DNA from: Frateuria_A sp051900415
Lineage (GTDB): Bacteria; Pseudomonadota; Gammaproteobacteria; Xanthomonadales; Rhodanobacteraceae
Direction of reading: 5' to 3'
Length of the DNA: 64,000 nt
NCBI RefSeq assembly: GCF_051900415.1
Contig: NZ_JBHZGL010000001.1
Span: forward strand, 1 to 64,000
The notes under the pieces are model-generated. The model saw only the letters and a list, made by a program, of their open reading frames with translations. It had not been told where the DNA came from and did no database searches. The translations under genes and the position numbers were made by a program. Positions 35,316 to 44,904 of the stretch are shown here, piece after piece (the first letter of the stretch is position 1; each line of letters starts with the position of its first letter).

Positions 35316-35639
35316 ACTCCCTGTCTCCTCAAAAACCGCAGCGTTGCGCGGCGGATGACGGAGTTGAAGGACAAACAACGCTATTGGTCAAGCGGCAAGC
35401 GATAAACCGTGAGCAAGGAGCAAATCACCGCGCGTCCCGCCTGTACAGAATTCCCGCCTAGCTGCGCTAACGCCAAACACCGGTTGAAGGCCACCTACCG
35501 ACACTACCGTGCTCCGCACGGATAAAACCGCGCGGAGAGCAAGCCAAGTACACAACACATTTGGAAATTCGAACCACGTACATCGAGCACGGCTCGCAGA
35601 CATGCTGGATCTGCAGTTGACTCTTCCGGGCCAGCCTTG
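35316..35639. other. non-coding accessory DNA
   Basis: 324 bp upstream of the RHS remnant and downstream of the intact amidohydrolase. AT-richer than the flanks; no credible gene. It should hold the promoter of the RHS cassette, but I see no clear -10/-35 pair. Confidence 0.45.
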
Positions 35640-36416
35640 TCAGGCCAGGCAGGCGCGCAGCAGCGGCTCGATCGCGGCACGCAGGACCGCGGCCTTGCCT
35701 TCGTCCCACGCGAAGCTCTCTTCGTCCATGTAATTGTGCTGCGTCATTTCCAGCTGTACCGCATCGACGCCCTCGTTTGGACGTCCATACTGCCGCGTGA
35801 TGTAACCGCCCTTGAAGCGGCCGTTCACCGCGAAATCGAAGCGGTCCTGTGCGCGCAACACGTCCTCCAGCCGCTGCTGCAGCGACGGCGAGCAGCTCGC
35901 GCCATCGGCGGTGCCGAGGTTGAGATCGGGCAGCAGGCCATGGAACAGCATCGGCACGCGGCTGCGGATCGAATGCCCTTCCCACAGCACCACGCGACCA
36001 TGCATCTGGCGCAGTCTCGCAAGTTCCTGCTGGAGCGCGGCATGGTAGGGACGCCAGTATTCGTTCACGCGACGTTGGACTTCCGGCTCGTCCGGCTCGC
36101 CTTCCAGATACAGCGGCTCGCCGTCGAAGCCGATGGTCGACACCAGCCCGGTCTCGCGCCGGCCCGGGTAGAGCGCGTGGCCATCGGCCGGGCGGTTGAG
36201 ATCCACCACGTAGCGCGAAGCCAGCGGGCGCAGCAGGCTGGCGCCCAGCGCCTGCGCCAGCGGCGCGTAGAGGCGGGCGACGTGCCAGTCGGTATCCGGC
36301 GAACGCCGCGCCGCCGGATGCATGCGTGCGGCGATGTCGTCGGGAATATGGCTGCCATCGTGCGGCAGGCTGATCAGCAGGGGCGCGGTGCCCTGGTCCA
36401 GGCGGAAGATGTCCAT
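35640..36416 (-). CDS. hutG: N-formylglutamate amidohydrolase
   Basis: Hydrolase of 258 residues that releases formate from N-formyl-L-glutamate, last step of one histidine degradation route. Seen: the N-terminal LLISLPHDGSHIPDDIAARM, RYVVDLNRPADG, then VVLWEGHSIRSRVPMLF and a C-terminal GGYITRQYGRP with VQLEMTQHNYMDE, all typical of the family. No other hut genes are adjacent. Its 3' 469 bp are duplicated 2 kb downstream. Its stop codon marks one edge of the inserted accessory DNA. Confidence 0.92.
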   Translation of the reverse strand: MDIFRLDQGTAPLLISLPHDGSHIPDDIAARMHPAARRSPDTDWHVARLYAPLAQALGASLLRPLASRYVVDLNRPADGHALYPGRRETGLVSTIGFDGEPLYLEGEPDEPEVQRRVNEYWRPYHAALQQELARLRQMHGRVVLWEGHSIRSRVPMLFHGLLPDLNLGTADGASCSPSLQQRLEDVLRAQDRFDFAVNGRFKGGYITRQYGRPNEGVDAVQLEMTQHNYMDEESFAWDEGKAAVLRAAIEPLLRACLA

Positions 36417-36447
36417 CGGCCCAGTGTAGCGCCCGCGCCCCGCCGGC

Positions 36448-37791
36448 TCAGTGCATCAGGAGCAGTTCTTCCGACGAGGTCGGGTGGATCGCCACCGCGC
36501 TGCGCAGCTCGCGCCGCGTGAGCCCCTGGCGCATTGCCACGGCGAAGCCCTGCAGCATTTCGTCCACGCCGGGCCCGAGCGCGTGCAGGCCGAGCACGCG
36601 CTCGTCGTCGCCCGTGCAGACCAGCTTCATGACCGTCGGTTCGCGTTGCCCCGCCACCGCGAACTGCAACGGTACGAAACGCTTGCTGTACACCGCCACC
36701 GCATCGCCGTGGCGCGCCCGCGCCTGTTCCTCGGTAAGGCCAATCTTGCCCAGCGGCGGATCGGCGAAGACCACGGTGGGAATGGCCTGGTAGTCGAAGC
36801 TCGCCTCCGGCTGGCCACCGAACAGCCGCTCGACCAGCGCATACCCGGCAGAGACCGCCACCGGCGTGAGCGCGGGGCAATCGGTGACGTCGCCAATGGC
36901 GGTGATGCCAGCGACGGTGGTGTTCTGGTGCGCATCGACCTGGACGAAGCCCTTGCCGTCGCGCGCCACGCCGATTTCGTCCAGCCCGAGCGCATCGCTG
37001 TTGGGCACGCGGCCGACCGCCCACAACACCGCCTCGTACGGTCCGTGCGCGGCACCTCGTGCATCATCCAGCAGCAACGCGCCTGCTTCGCCGCGGGTGC
37101 CGTTGACGTTGCTCTGCGGCGTGATGCGGATGCCTTGTGCGCGCATCTGCGCGGCCAGCGCCTGCACCAGCTCGGCGTCGAAGCCATCGAGCAGTTGCTT
37201 GCGGATCAGCAGCTCCACTTCGCAACCGAGCGCGCGCAGCAGGCAGGCGAATTCGGTCGCGACATAACCGCCGCCGACAATACCGATGGAGCGTGGCAGC
37301 GTGCGCATGGAAAAGACATCGTCCGACACCATGCCCAACTCGAATCCCGGCAGGGGCAGCCGCCGCGGCCGCGCGCCGGTAGCGATGACGATCTGCGGCG
37401 CGCGGTAGCGCACGTCGCCGGCCTGCACGGTGTCGCGCGCCAACAGGCGGCCCGCCGCGCCGATCCAGATGACGCCCGCTTCCTGCAAGCGCTCCGCATA
37501 ACGCTGGCGGATGCCCTCGATGTAGCGATCGCGCAGCAGGCGGAAGCGGTTCCAGTCGAGTCGGCCGGGCGTGAGGTCGAAGCCGTACTCGACGGCCAGC
37601 ACCTGCGCATGCGCCAGTTGCGAGGCGAACCAGAGCGCCTTCTTCGGCACGCAGCCGAAGTTCGCGCAGGTGCCTCCGGGCGGTCCGGGTTCGACCAGCG
37701 CCACCCTGGCGCCGTAGCGTGCCGCGCGCTGCGCCACGGTCAACCCGCCAGACCCGGCGCCCAGCACGATCAGATCGAAGTCGCGTGTCAT
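36448..37791 (-). CDS. gor: glutathione-disulfide reductase
   Basis: FAD/NADPH flavoprotein of 447 residues that keeps glutathione reduced. It has GAGSGGLTVAQRAARYG for FAD, the redox pair in GGTCANFGCVPKKALW, an NAD(P)-binding GGGYVATEFACLL and the C-terminal HPTSSEE with the catalytic His. Length equals Gor. The ATG at 37791 is preceded by GGAGG. It lies 32 bp upstream of hutG on the same strand. Members with a lower-specificity thiol substrate exist, but the motifs fit Gor best. Confidence 0.92.
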   Translation of the reverse strand: MTRDFDLIVLGAGSGGLTVAQRAARYGARVALVEPGPPGGTCANFGCVPKKALWFASQLAHAQVLAVEYGFDLTPGRLDWNRFRLLRDRYIEGIRQRYAERLQEAGVIWIGAAGRLLARDTVQAGDVRYRAPQIVIATGARPRRLPLPGFELGMVSDDVFSMRTLPRSIGIVGGGYVATEFACLLRALGCEVELLIRKQLLDGFDAELVQALAAQMRAQGIRITPQSNVNGTRGEAGALLLDDARGAAHGPYEAVLWAVGRVPNSDALGLDEIGVARDGKGFVQVDAHQNTTVAGITAIGDVTDCPALTPVAVSAGYALVERLFGGQPEASFDYQAIPTVVFADPPLGKIGLTEEQARARHGDAVAVYSKRFVPLQFAVAGQREPTVMKLVCTGDDERVLGLHALGPGVDEMLQGFAVAMRQGLTRRELRSAVAIHPTSSEELLLMH

Positions 37792-37927
37792 GCAGCCTCC
37801 ACGGTGTGCTTTGGCAAGCATGCCCGCCCCAGGGTGACGGACGCGAGCAGACACATTCGCGTGGCCCTTGCCCGAAAGCCGTGTGAAATCTAGTCTGGCC
37901 TTGAGCCACCCGAGGGGAAGCCGCCGC

Positions 37928-39367
37928 ATGACGTTCCGCCTGTCCGCTGTCCTCACGTTCGTATGGATTGCCGCCATGCCGCCGATGCCGACGCACGCCA
38001 GCGGCGTCTCCACGCGACAGTTGCTGGCCGCGATGCGCGACAGCAACGAGTTGGGACGCTACGGCTATCTGCTGCAGGCGATCCCGCAGATGGATGGGGT
38101 AAGCCGGGGCATGGCGCAACAATATTTCGCCTTCAGCGAAGGCGAACTGGGTCTCTATGGCGAGGCGGTACGTGACTTCCCGTTGAAGGCGCACCTGCCC
38201 GCGAATACCGTGCTGCCCACGCCGGGTCAATGGCAGGCCGCCGACGCGGTGGACACCATCGTCGACCTGGCCGCGCACCGGCGCGTGGTGATGGTCAACG
38301 AAGCCCACCACGACGCGCATACCCGGCTGCTCACCCTCGCATTGTTGCCGCGCCTGCGCGCGCTGGGCTTCACCCACCTGGCGATCGAGGCGCTGGTCGA
38401 GGATGGCGACGCGCTGCGCCAGCGTGGCTACCCGACCGACCGCAGCGGCACCGAATACATGCGCGAACCGGTCTACGGCGAGATCGTGCGGGAGGCGTTG
38501 CGCCTGGGTTACGTGCTGGTGCCCTATGAGTCGACCACGCCCGGCGGGCAGGAACGCGAAACGCAACAGGCACAAGCGCTTTACCAGAAGGTGCTGGCGG
38601 GCAAACCGAAGGCCAGGCTGCTGGTCCACGCCGGTTACGCCCACATCGACAAGGCCAAGGGACGACTGGGCGACGTGCTGCCGATGGCCATGCGCCTGGA
38701 GGCGTTGAGCGGACTGGATGTCCTCAGCATCGACCAGACCGAAATCCGCGAGGAAGAGCCGTTCAACGAGCTGGAAGCCTACCGGGTGGTCAACAACGCG
38801 GTGCGCACCGGCGATTCCCTGCGCGGCGTGCCACAGAGCGGCCTGACGCCTCACCTGGACACGCGCACCGCCCTGCGCGAGCCCTACCACCAACTCGTCG
38901 CGGCGTTCCATCCGCAGCACGCGATCGTATTGCGCCACGTGGGGGACGGCCGCTTGTGGAGCGCGCGTCCGCGGTCCTACGACATGAACGTGATCCTGCC
39001 GCCGGCCAACGAGCGGGTCAGCTCCTACGTACGCGATCGCGTCATTCCGTTGCAGATCGACGGCAAGGCCACCATCGCCCTGCCCCCGGCCGCTGATGGC
39101 CATCGCCCGGACTGGCTGTCGTTGCATGGCAAGCGCCGGGCGGTGCCGGTCAGCTCCCGCCTTTGCCCGAGTGCCTTTCCCTGCCTGGTGGAGGCCCACT
39201 ACGCCGACGAGCCGGACGAGGCCGTCGCCGCCGACCGTTACGTGTTCCTGGAGGGCGGCAGCGACAACACGCTCTGGCTGCGGCCGGGACGCTATCGCCT
39301 GCGCAGTACGGATGTCGCGGGCAAGGTACTGGCCGAGCGTTCCTTGCAGGTCGACGCGGTGCGCTGA
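37928..39367 (+). CDS. exported ChaN/EreA-like protein
   Basis: Secreted protein of 479 residues with a signal peptide (about 1-24, ending THAS). The middle carries VVMVNEAHHDAHTRLLTLALL and THLAIEALVEDGDAL, the His/Glu arrangement of the ChaN/erythromycin-esterase-like (Tiki-type) superfamily, some of which bind haem or cut peptides. The C-terminal ~130 residues are a separate strand-rich domain with paired Cys (SSRLCPSAFPCLVEAH). Function unknown. Divergent from gor. Confidence 0.72.
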   Translation: MTFRLSAVLTFVWIAAMPPMPTHASGVSTRQLLAAMRDSNELGRYGYLLQAIPQMDGVSRGMAQQYFAFSEGELGLYGEAVRDFPLKAHLPANTVLPTPGQWQAADAVDTIVDLAAHRRVVMVNEAHHDAHTRLLTLALLPRLRALGFTHLAIEALVEDGDALRQRGYPTDRSGTEYMREPVYGEIVREALRLGYVLVPYESTTPGGQERETQQAQALYQKVLAGKPKARLLVHAGYAHIDKAKGRLGDVLPMAMRLEALSGLDVLSIDQTEIREEEPFNELEAYRVVNNAVRTGDSLRGVPQSGLTPHLDTRTALREPYHQLVAAFHPQHAIVLRHVGDGRLWSARPRSYDMNVILPPANERVSSYVRDRVIPLQIDGKATIALPPAADGHRPDWLSLHGKRRAVPVSSRLCPSAFPCLVEAHYADEPDEAVAADRYVFLEGGSDNTLWLRPGRYRLRSTDVAGKVLAERSLQVDAVR

Positions 39368-39443
39368 GGCTTGCAATCGGCTTCATGAACTTGACGCAAG
39401 CCATTGATTAGCTAAGCTTCGTCAAAACACTGCCAGGGTTGCC

Positions 39444-39995
39444 ATGACTGCGTCCGGACGCCTTCCTGCCGCTACACGCCTGCGTGTCGTTCTGCTCGGG
39501 ACGGTGCTGCTGGCCGGTTGCGCCGGCAGCCCGCACCGGCGCGAACCGACCTTCAGGAGCTCGCACTCGTCCCTGGCCAACCTGCCCGCGAAAGCGCCCT
39601 CGGCGGCCAGCGCGGGCACCGCCAACGATGTGCTGTTCCGGGCCATCGCCCTGGTCGGCACGCCCTACCACTGGGGCGGCAACACGCCCGACGGCGGTTT
39701 CGACTGCAGCGGACTGGTCGACTACATCTACCGCCAGGCGGCAGACATCCTGCTGCCGCACAGCTCGCGCGCCATGTCCGAAGTGGACGGCCGCAAGGTC
39801 CGGCGCATGACCGAGCTGGCCAGTGGCGACCTGGTGTTCTTCGACATCGGTGGCGACATCAGCCACGTGGGCGTGTACGTCGGCAAGGGACGCTTCGTGC
39901 ACGCGCCGAACAGTGGCGGGACGGTGCGGCTGGACGATATCGACGGGCCTTATTGGCGCGACCACTTCGCGTTCGGGAAGCGATTGCTGGATTGA
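39444..39995 (+). CDS. NlpC/P60 (C40) lipoprotein peptidase
   Basis: Predicted lipoprotein cell-wall peptidase of 183 residues. Lipobox LLAGC near residue 26, a Ser/Ala-rich linker, then the C40 domain with the catalytic Cys in FDCSGLVDYIY, His in SHVGVYVG and the third polar residue His in FVHAPNSGG. Such enzymes cut the D-Glu-meso-DAP bond of peptidoglycan and are required for wall growth. Start at 39444 is the only ATG giving a lipobox. Confidence 0.92.
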   Translation: MTASGRLPAATRLRVVLLGTVLLAGCAGSPHRREPTFRSSHSSLANLPAKAPSAASAGTANDVLFRAIALVGTPYHWGGNTPDGGFDCSGLVDYIYRQAADILLPHSSRAMSEVDGRKVRRMTELASGDLVFFDIGGDISHVGVYVGKGRFVHAPNSGGTVRLDDIDGPYWRDHFAFGKRLLD

Positions 39996-40007
39996 TGGGC
40001 CGCGGCA

Positions 40008-40177
40008 AGGCCTCCCCCATCCGCCCTACGGGCACCTTCCCCCGCAAGCGGGGCAAGGATCAACCTGCACGCTCTGTCCACCAAGCCTTCCCCCATAAGC
40101 GACCAACCCGCGAGATGCAGCTATCGAGCCTTCCCCCGCCCGCGGGGGAAGGTGCCGAAGGCGGATGGGGGAAGCCT
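40008..40177. repeat. paired CTTCCCCC/GGGGGAAG repeat
   Basis: Second inverted pair of the family at 4151-4275, with a ~70 bp spacer, between the NlpC/P60 gene and the slyD terminator. Nothing else is seen in 39996-40197. Confidence 0.75.
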
Positions 40178-40197
40178 TGCCACAGCCTCACCCGCGG

Positions 40198-40226
40198 CAA
40201 AAAAAACGGCGCCGAAGCGCCGTTTC
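40198..40226 (-). terminator. rho-independent terminator of slyD
   Basis: ACGGCGC/GCGCCGT stem with an eight-T run on the minus strand, 12 bp after the slyD stop. Confidence 0.88.
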
Positions 40227-40237
40227 TCCTTGCCACC

Positions 40238-40723
40238 TCAGTGCGCTTCCTGCCCCGGCGGGTGCGCGTGGCCGTGCTTGACCTCGTCCTCGGTGGCGTC
40301 GCGCACGTCCTCGATCGCCACGTCGAAGTGCAGGCTCTTGCCCGCCATCGGATGGTTCAGATCCACGTCGATCGTGCTCATGCCAACCTTGTGCACGGTC
40401 ACCGCGCGGTGGCCGCCTTCCTTCAGCGCCAGCACCGTGGCCATGCCCGGCTTGAGCTTGTTCGCCTGCTGGAAATACTTCTTCGGCACGCGCTGGATGC
40501 GGCCGTCCTCGCGCTCGCCGTAGCCCTCGGCCGGCGCGATGTCCACCGCGAGCGTCTCGCCCGCCTCGTGGCCTTCGAGCGCCTTTTCCAGGCCGGGGAT
40601 GAGCTGACCGTGGCCGAGCAGGATCCACAATGGCTCGCCGTTGTCGCGCGAGCTTTCCACCTTGTCGCCGTCCACCGTGAGCGTGTAGTGGAACGCGATG
40701 ACCTTGTCCTTGCCTGCCTTCAT
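40238..40723 (-). CDS. slyD: FKBP-type prolyl isomerase SlyD
   Basis: Cytoplasmic peptidyl-prolyl isomerase and chaperone, 161 residues. It has the FKBP part at both ends of an inserted-flap domain: VIAFHYTLTVDGDKVESS, ILLGHGQLIPGLEKALEG, then NHPMAGKSLHFDV. The tail has a few His (KHGHAHPPGQEAH), a short version of the metal-binding tail of E. coli SlyD that serves hydrogenase maturation. The ATG at 40723 is followed downstream by a strong terminator. Confidence 0.93.
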   Translation of the reverse strand: MKAGKDKVIAFHYTLTVDGDKVESSRDNGEPLWILLGHGQLIPGLEKALEGHEAGETLAVDIAPAEGYGEREDGRIQRVPKKYFQQANKLKPGMATVLALKEGGHRAVTVHKVGMSTIDVDLNHPMAGKSLHFDVAIEDVRDATEDEVKHGHAHPPGQEAH

Positions 40724-40758
40724 TGCCGTTCTCGTGGGATGCAAAGCCCGGGATTCTA

Positions 40759-41988
40759 TCAGTCCCGGGCGTGCCCGAAGCCCACCCCGCGCGCCTCCGG
40801 ACCCAGCCAGGCGAGCAGCGCCAGCACCAGCGCCACCACCGCGATCCATACCGACATGGCAAAGGCATAGTCGCCGCCGTGCGCCTTGGCGATCCACGCC
40901 TGCGCCGTGGCGGTGACCGCCGCCAGCAGGTTGCCGGTCTGGTAGGCGAAGCCCGGCAGCGTGCCGCGCACGTGGCCGGGCGAGAGCTCGTTCAAATGCG
41001 TGGGCACCACGCCCCAGGCACCCTGCACCATCACCTGGATCAGGAACGCGCCCACGCCATAGAGCACGAGGGTGCCGCCGTACATCCACAGCGGGATGAC
41101 CGGGATGGCCAGCAGCGCGGCGATGACGATCGCGCGTCGTCGTCCGATTCGCTCCGATAGCGCGCCGAAGAACAGCCCGCCGACCAGCGCGCCGATGTTC
41201 AGCAGCGCCACCAGCACGAATGCCGCGGTCGAGCCGCTGGGAAGGTGCAGGTTGACCTCCTCGAACGTGTGGTAGAGATCCTGCGAGCCGTGGCTGAACA
41301 TGTTGAACGCGGTCATCAGCAGCATCAGGTACAGCGCCAGCTTCCAGTGGCCGCGCATCGCATCGCGCAGGCCGCGCCGCGGGGCCTCGCGCTGCTGCTG
41401 CCACACCGGCGACTCGGGCACCTTGCGGCGGATGTAGAGCACCAGCAGCGCCGGCGCGGCGCCGACCACGAACAACCCGCGCCAGCCGACGTGGTCGATC
41501 AGCAGCCAGTTGGCCAGCGCGCCGAGGAAGAACCCGCAGGGATAGCCACTCTGCAACAGGCCCGAGACGATGCCGCGCGCCTTCGGCGGAATTGCCTCCA
41601 TCGCCAGCGAGGCGCCGATGCCCCATTCGCCGCCCATCGCGATGCCGAACAGGAAGCGCAGCACCAGCAGCATGGTCAGCGAGGTGGAAAACGCGGTAGC
41701 CAGCTCGAACACCGAGAACAGCACCACGTCCAGCATCAGGATCGGCCGCCGCCCGTAACGATCGGCCAGCCGCCCGAAGATCAGCGCTCCGAACGGTCGC
41801 GCGGCGAGCGTGAGCAGCAGGGCCAGTGTCACGTCCGTCTTGTCGACGCCGAACTCGTTCGCAACGCCGACGATGACGAAGGTCAGCAGGAAGTAGTCGA
41901 AGGCGTCCAGCGTCCAGCCCAGGAAGCTGGCCAGGACCGTGTGGCGCTGGTCATGGTCCAGCTCACGCAACGTGGACACGACGCTCAT
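40759..41988 (-). CDS. MFS transporter, metabolite:H+ symporter type
   Basis: Twelve-helix inner-membrane transporter of 409 residues. It has the family loop GRLADRYGRRPILMLDV after helix 2, GIAMGGEWGIGASLAMEAIPPK in helix 4-5, and a second loop copy GALSERIGRRRAIVI after helix 8. The opening FLGWTLDAFDYFLLTFV fits the carboxylate/sialate (MHS/JEN/NanT-like) branch. Substrate likely a small organic acid, but this is inferred. It is 35 bp upstream of slyD on the same strand. Confidence 0.87.
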   Translation of the reverse strand: MSVVSTLRELDHDQRHTVLASFLGWTLDAFDYFLLTFVIVGVANEFGVDKTDVTLALLLTLAARPFGALIFGRLADRYGRRPILMLDVVLFSVFELATAFSTSLTMLLVLRFLFGIAMGGEWGIGASLAMEAIPPKARGIVSGLLQSGYPCGFFLGALANWLLIDHVGWRGLFVVGAAPALLVLYIRRKVPESPVWQQQREAPRRGLRDAMRGHWKLALYLMLLMTAFNMFSHGSQDLYHTFEEVNLHLPSGSTAAFVLVALLNIGALVGGLFFGALSERIGRRRAIVIAALLAIPVIPLWMYGGTLVLYGVGAFLIQVMVQGAWGVVPTHLNELSPGHVRGTLPGFAYQTGNLLAAVTATAQAWIAKAHGGDYAFAMSVWIAVVALVLALLAWLGPEARGVGFGHARD

Positions 41989-42208
41989 CCGGAGGCTCCC
42001 AGCATCAGGCCGGTCATCAGGCTAGCACGCGGTCCTGTGAGGACCGCCGCCCGGATGCTGCGCGGCAGGATGACACGCTCCCCGGACCGGCGTAGGGTGC
42101 CCTGTCGGCACATCGTCCCCTGGGGAGGATCGGCGAGTGCCGATGCGACGGCGGGACGTGGCAGGAGGCTACCGCCCGCCCATCCATTTCCTTGGGAGGG
42201 AAACACCC

Positions 42209-43759
<1,551 letters not shown>

Positions 43760-43781
43760 GCGATCCACGACGCGATACCCG

Positions 43782-43815
43782 ACGAGCCCGGCCGCGTGCC
43801 GGGCTCGTTTTTTTT
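43782..43815 (+). terminator. rho-independent terminator of the M4 protease
   Basis: Perfect CGAGCCCGG/CCGGGCTCG stem, 7-base loop and eight T residues, 23 bp after the stop. Confidence 0.92.
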
Positions 43816-43850
43816 CGGCCCCCATGCGCCACCGCCATACGTGGCCACCT

Positions 43851-43883
43851 GTAGAAGCGCACCTTGTGCGCGACCGGACTGCC
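43851..43883. repeat. single REP-like copy
   Basis: TGTAGAAGCGCACCTTGTGC followed by GCGACCGG; same family as the pair at 1745-1805, without a partner. Confidence 0.5.
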
Positions 43884-43973
43884 ACCGGAAACATGGGCCA
43901 CGCATGCATCCACTGCACACCCTGTAAAAAGGGCCTTGCCTATACTGGTCATTCCCGCCCGCGGAGCACGACC

Positions 43974-44036
43974 ATGCAGCGATCGTCCCGACCCGAGGCC
44001 CGTCATGCGGCCATTCCGCAGGAGCAGAAGCCTTGA
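43974..44036 (+). CDS. short upstream frame (20 aa), possible leader
   Basis: ATG 43974 with GGAG 8 bp upstream opens a 20-codon frame whose TGA overlaps the TTG start of the methyltransferase. It may couple translation of the next gene. Polar, no recognisable signal. Weak on its own. Confidence 0.3.
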   Translation: MQRSSRPEARHAAIPQEQKP

Positions 44037-44713
44037 CGGTGCGCCCGCGCTATCACCTCGACCGCTCGATGCGAGCCACGCTGTCGGCCCGGTTCCCCGG
44101 GTTCAATCAGCGCCAGTACGTGCGCGGCAAACTGGCCGGTGATCCGGTCTATGGCGCCGTCGCCAGATTGCTGCAGGACGCTCCGCCCTTCCCGCTGCTC
44201 GATGTCGGCTGCGGCATCGGTCTGCTCGGCCACTACCTGCACGGCTGCGGCGTGCTGCGCGGCTACGTCGGGATCGATCACGACGAGCGCAAGATCGCCA
44301 CCGGCCGGGCTGCCGCGGCGGCGATCGGCGATGCGCTCGACCTGCGCCGCGCGGACGTCGCCGACCTGCCCGATTTCCGTGGGCACGTCTGCCTGCTCGA
44401 CGTCCTGCATTACCTGCCGGCCGCACGCCAGGCCCCCCTGCTCGAACAGTTGGCCGGCCACGTGGCACCAGGCGCGCAACTGATGATCCGCAACGTGTTG
44501 CGGGCGAAGCACTGGCGCTTCCACGCGACGGTGATCGAGGAGCACGTCCTGCACGCAACCGGCTGGATGCGCGTAGGGGCCGACCATTACCCGTCCGCGC
44601 AGGAAGTGACCGAACCGCTCGAACGCGCCGGCCTGGTCACCACCCTCACGCCGCTGTGGGGCCGCACGCCGTTCAACAGCTATCTGATCGTGGCGCGCCG
44701 GCCCGCCCCATAG
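44033..44713 (+). CDS. class I SAM-dependent methyltransferase
   Basis: 226-residue methyltransferase with the SAM-binding GCGIGLLGHYLHGCG (motif I) in PLLDVGCGIG, the acidic IDHDERKIATGRAAAA strand (motif II) and DVLHYLPAARQ further on. The substrate is unknown; similar small enzymes are found in aryl-polyene and lipid-modification loci, but no such genes are adjacent. TTG 44033 is chosen because AGGAG lies 8 bp before it; ATG 44069 is the alternative. Confidence 0.8.
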   Translation: MTVRPRYHLDRSMRATLSARFPGFNQRQYVRGKLAGDPVYGAVARLLQDAPPFPLLDVGCGIGLLGHYLHGCGVLRGYVGIDHDERKIATGRAAAAAIGDALDLRRADVADLPDFRGHVCLLDVLHYLPAARQAPLLEQLAGHVAPGAQLMIRNVLRAKHWRFHATVIEEHVLHATGWMRVGADHYPSAQEVTEPLERAGLVTTLTPLWGRTPFNSYLIVARRPAP

Positions 44714-44798
44714 GAGCGCACCCGGGGCGCCAACGGAAGGGCGGTGGCGCATCCCTGCACGCTTCTGGCGGGAGCCGGCGCCTTGGCGCGCATTGCGC

Positions 44799-44826
44799 TA
44801 TACTGTGCGGACGGCCTCGAGGCCGT
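44799..44826 (+). promoter_or_regulatory. -10 box and palindrome upstream of rhlE
   Basis: A good -10 (TATACT, 44799-44804) without a good -35, then at 44811-44826 a perfect 16 bp palindrome ACGGCCTCGAGGCCGT at about the transcription start. The rhlE leader would be about 95 bases long. Confidence 0.4.
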
Positions 44827-44904
44827 TGCGGCTCCCAACCGCCCCTTCCCCATATCGCAACGCGGTTCTGAAAGAACGCTCCGGGTTGCACAGGAGTGTC
44901 TTCA

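Noticed and set aside
33641..35640. Transposon or integrase-borne island as explanation of the hutG duplication.
   Set aside because: No transposase, integrase, terminal inverted repeats or tRNA target is seen; the repeat is 469 bp of coding sequence.
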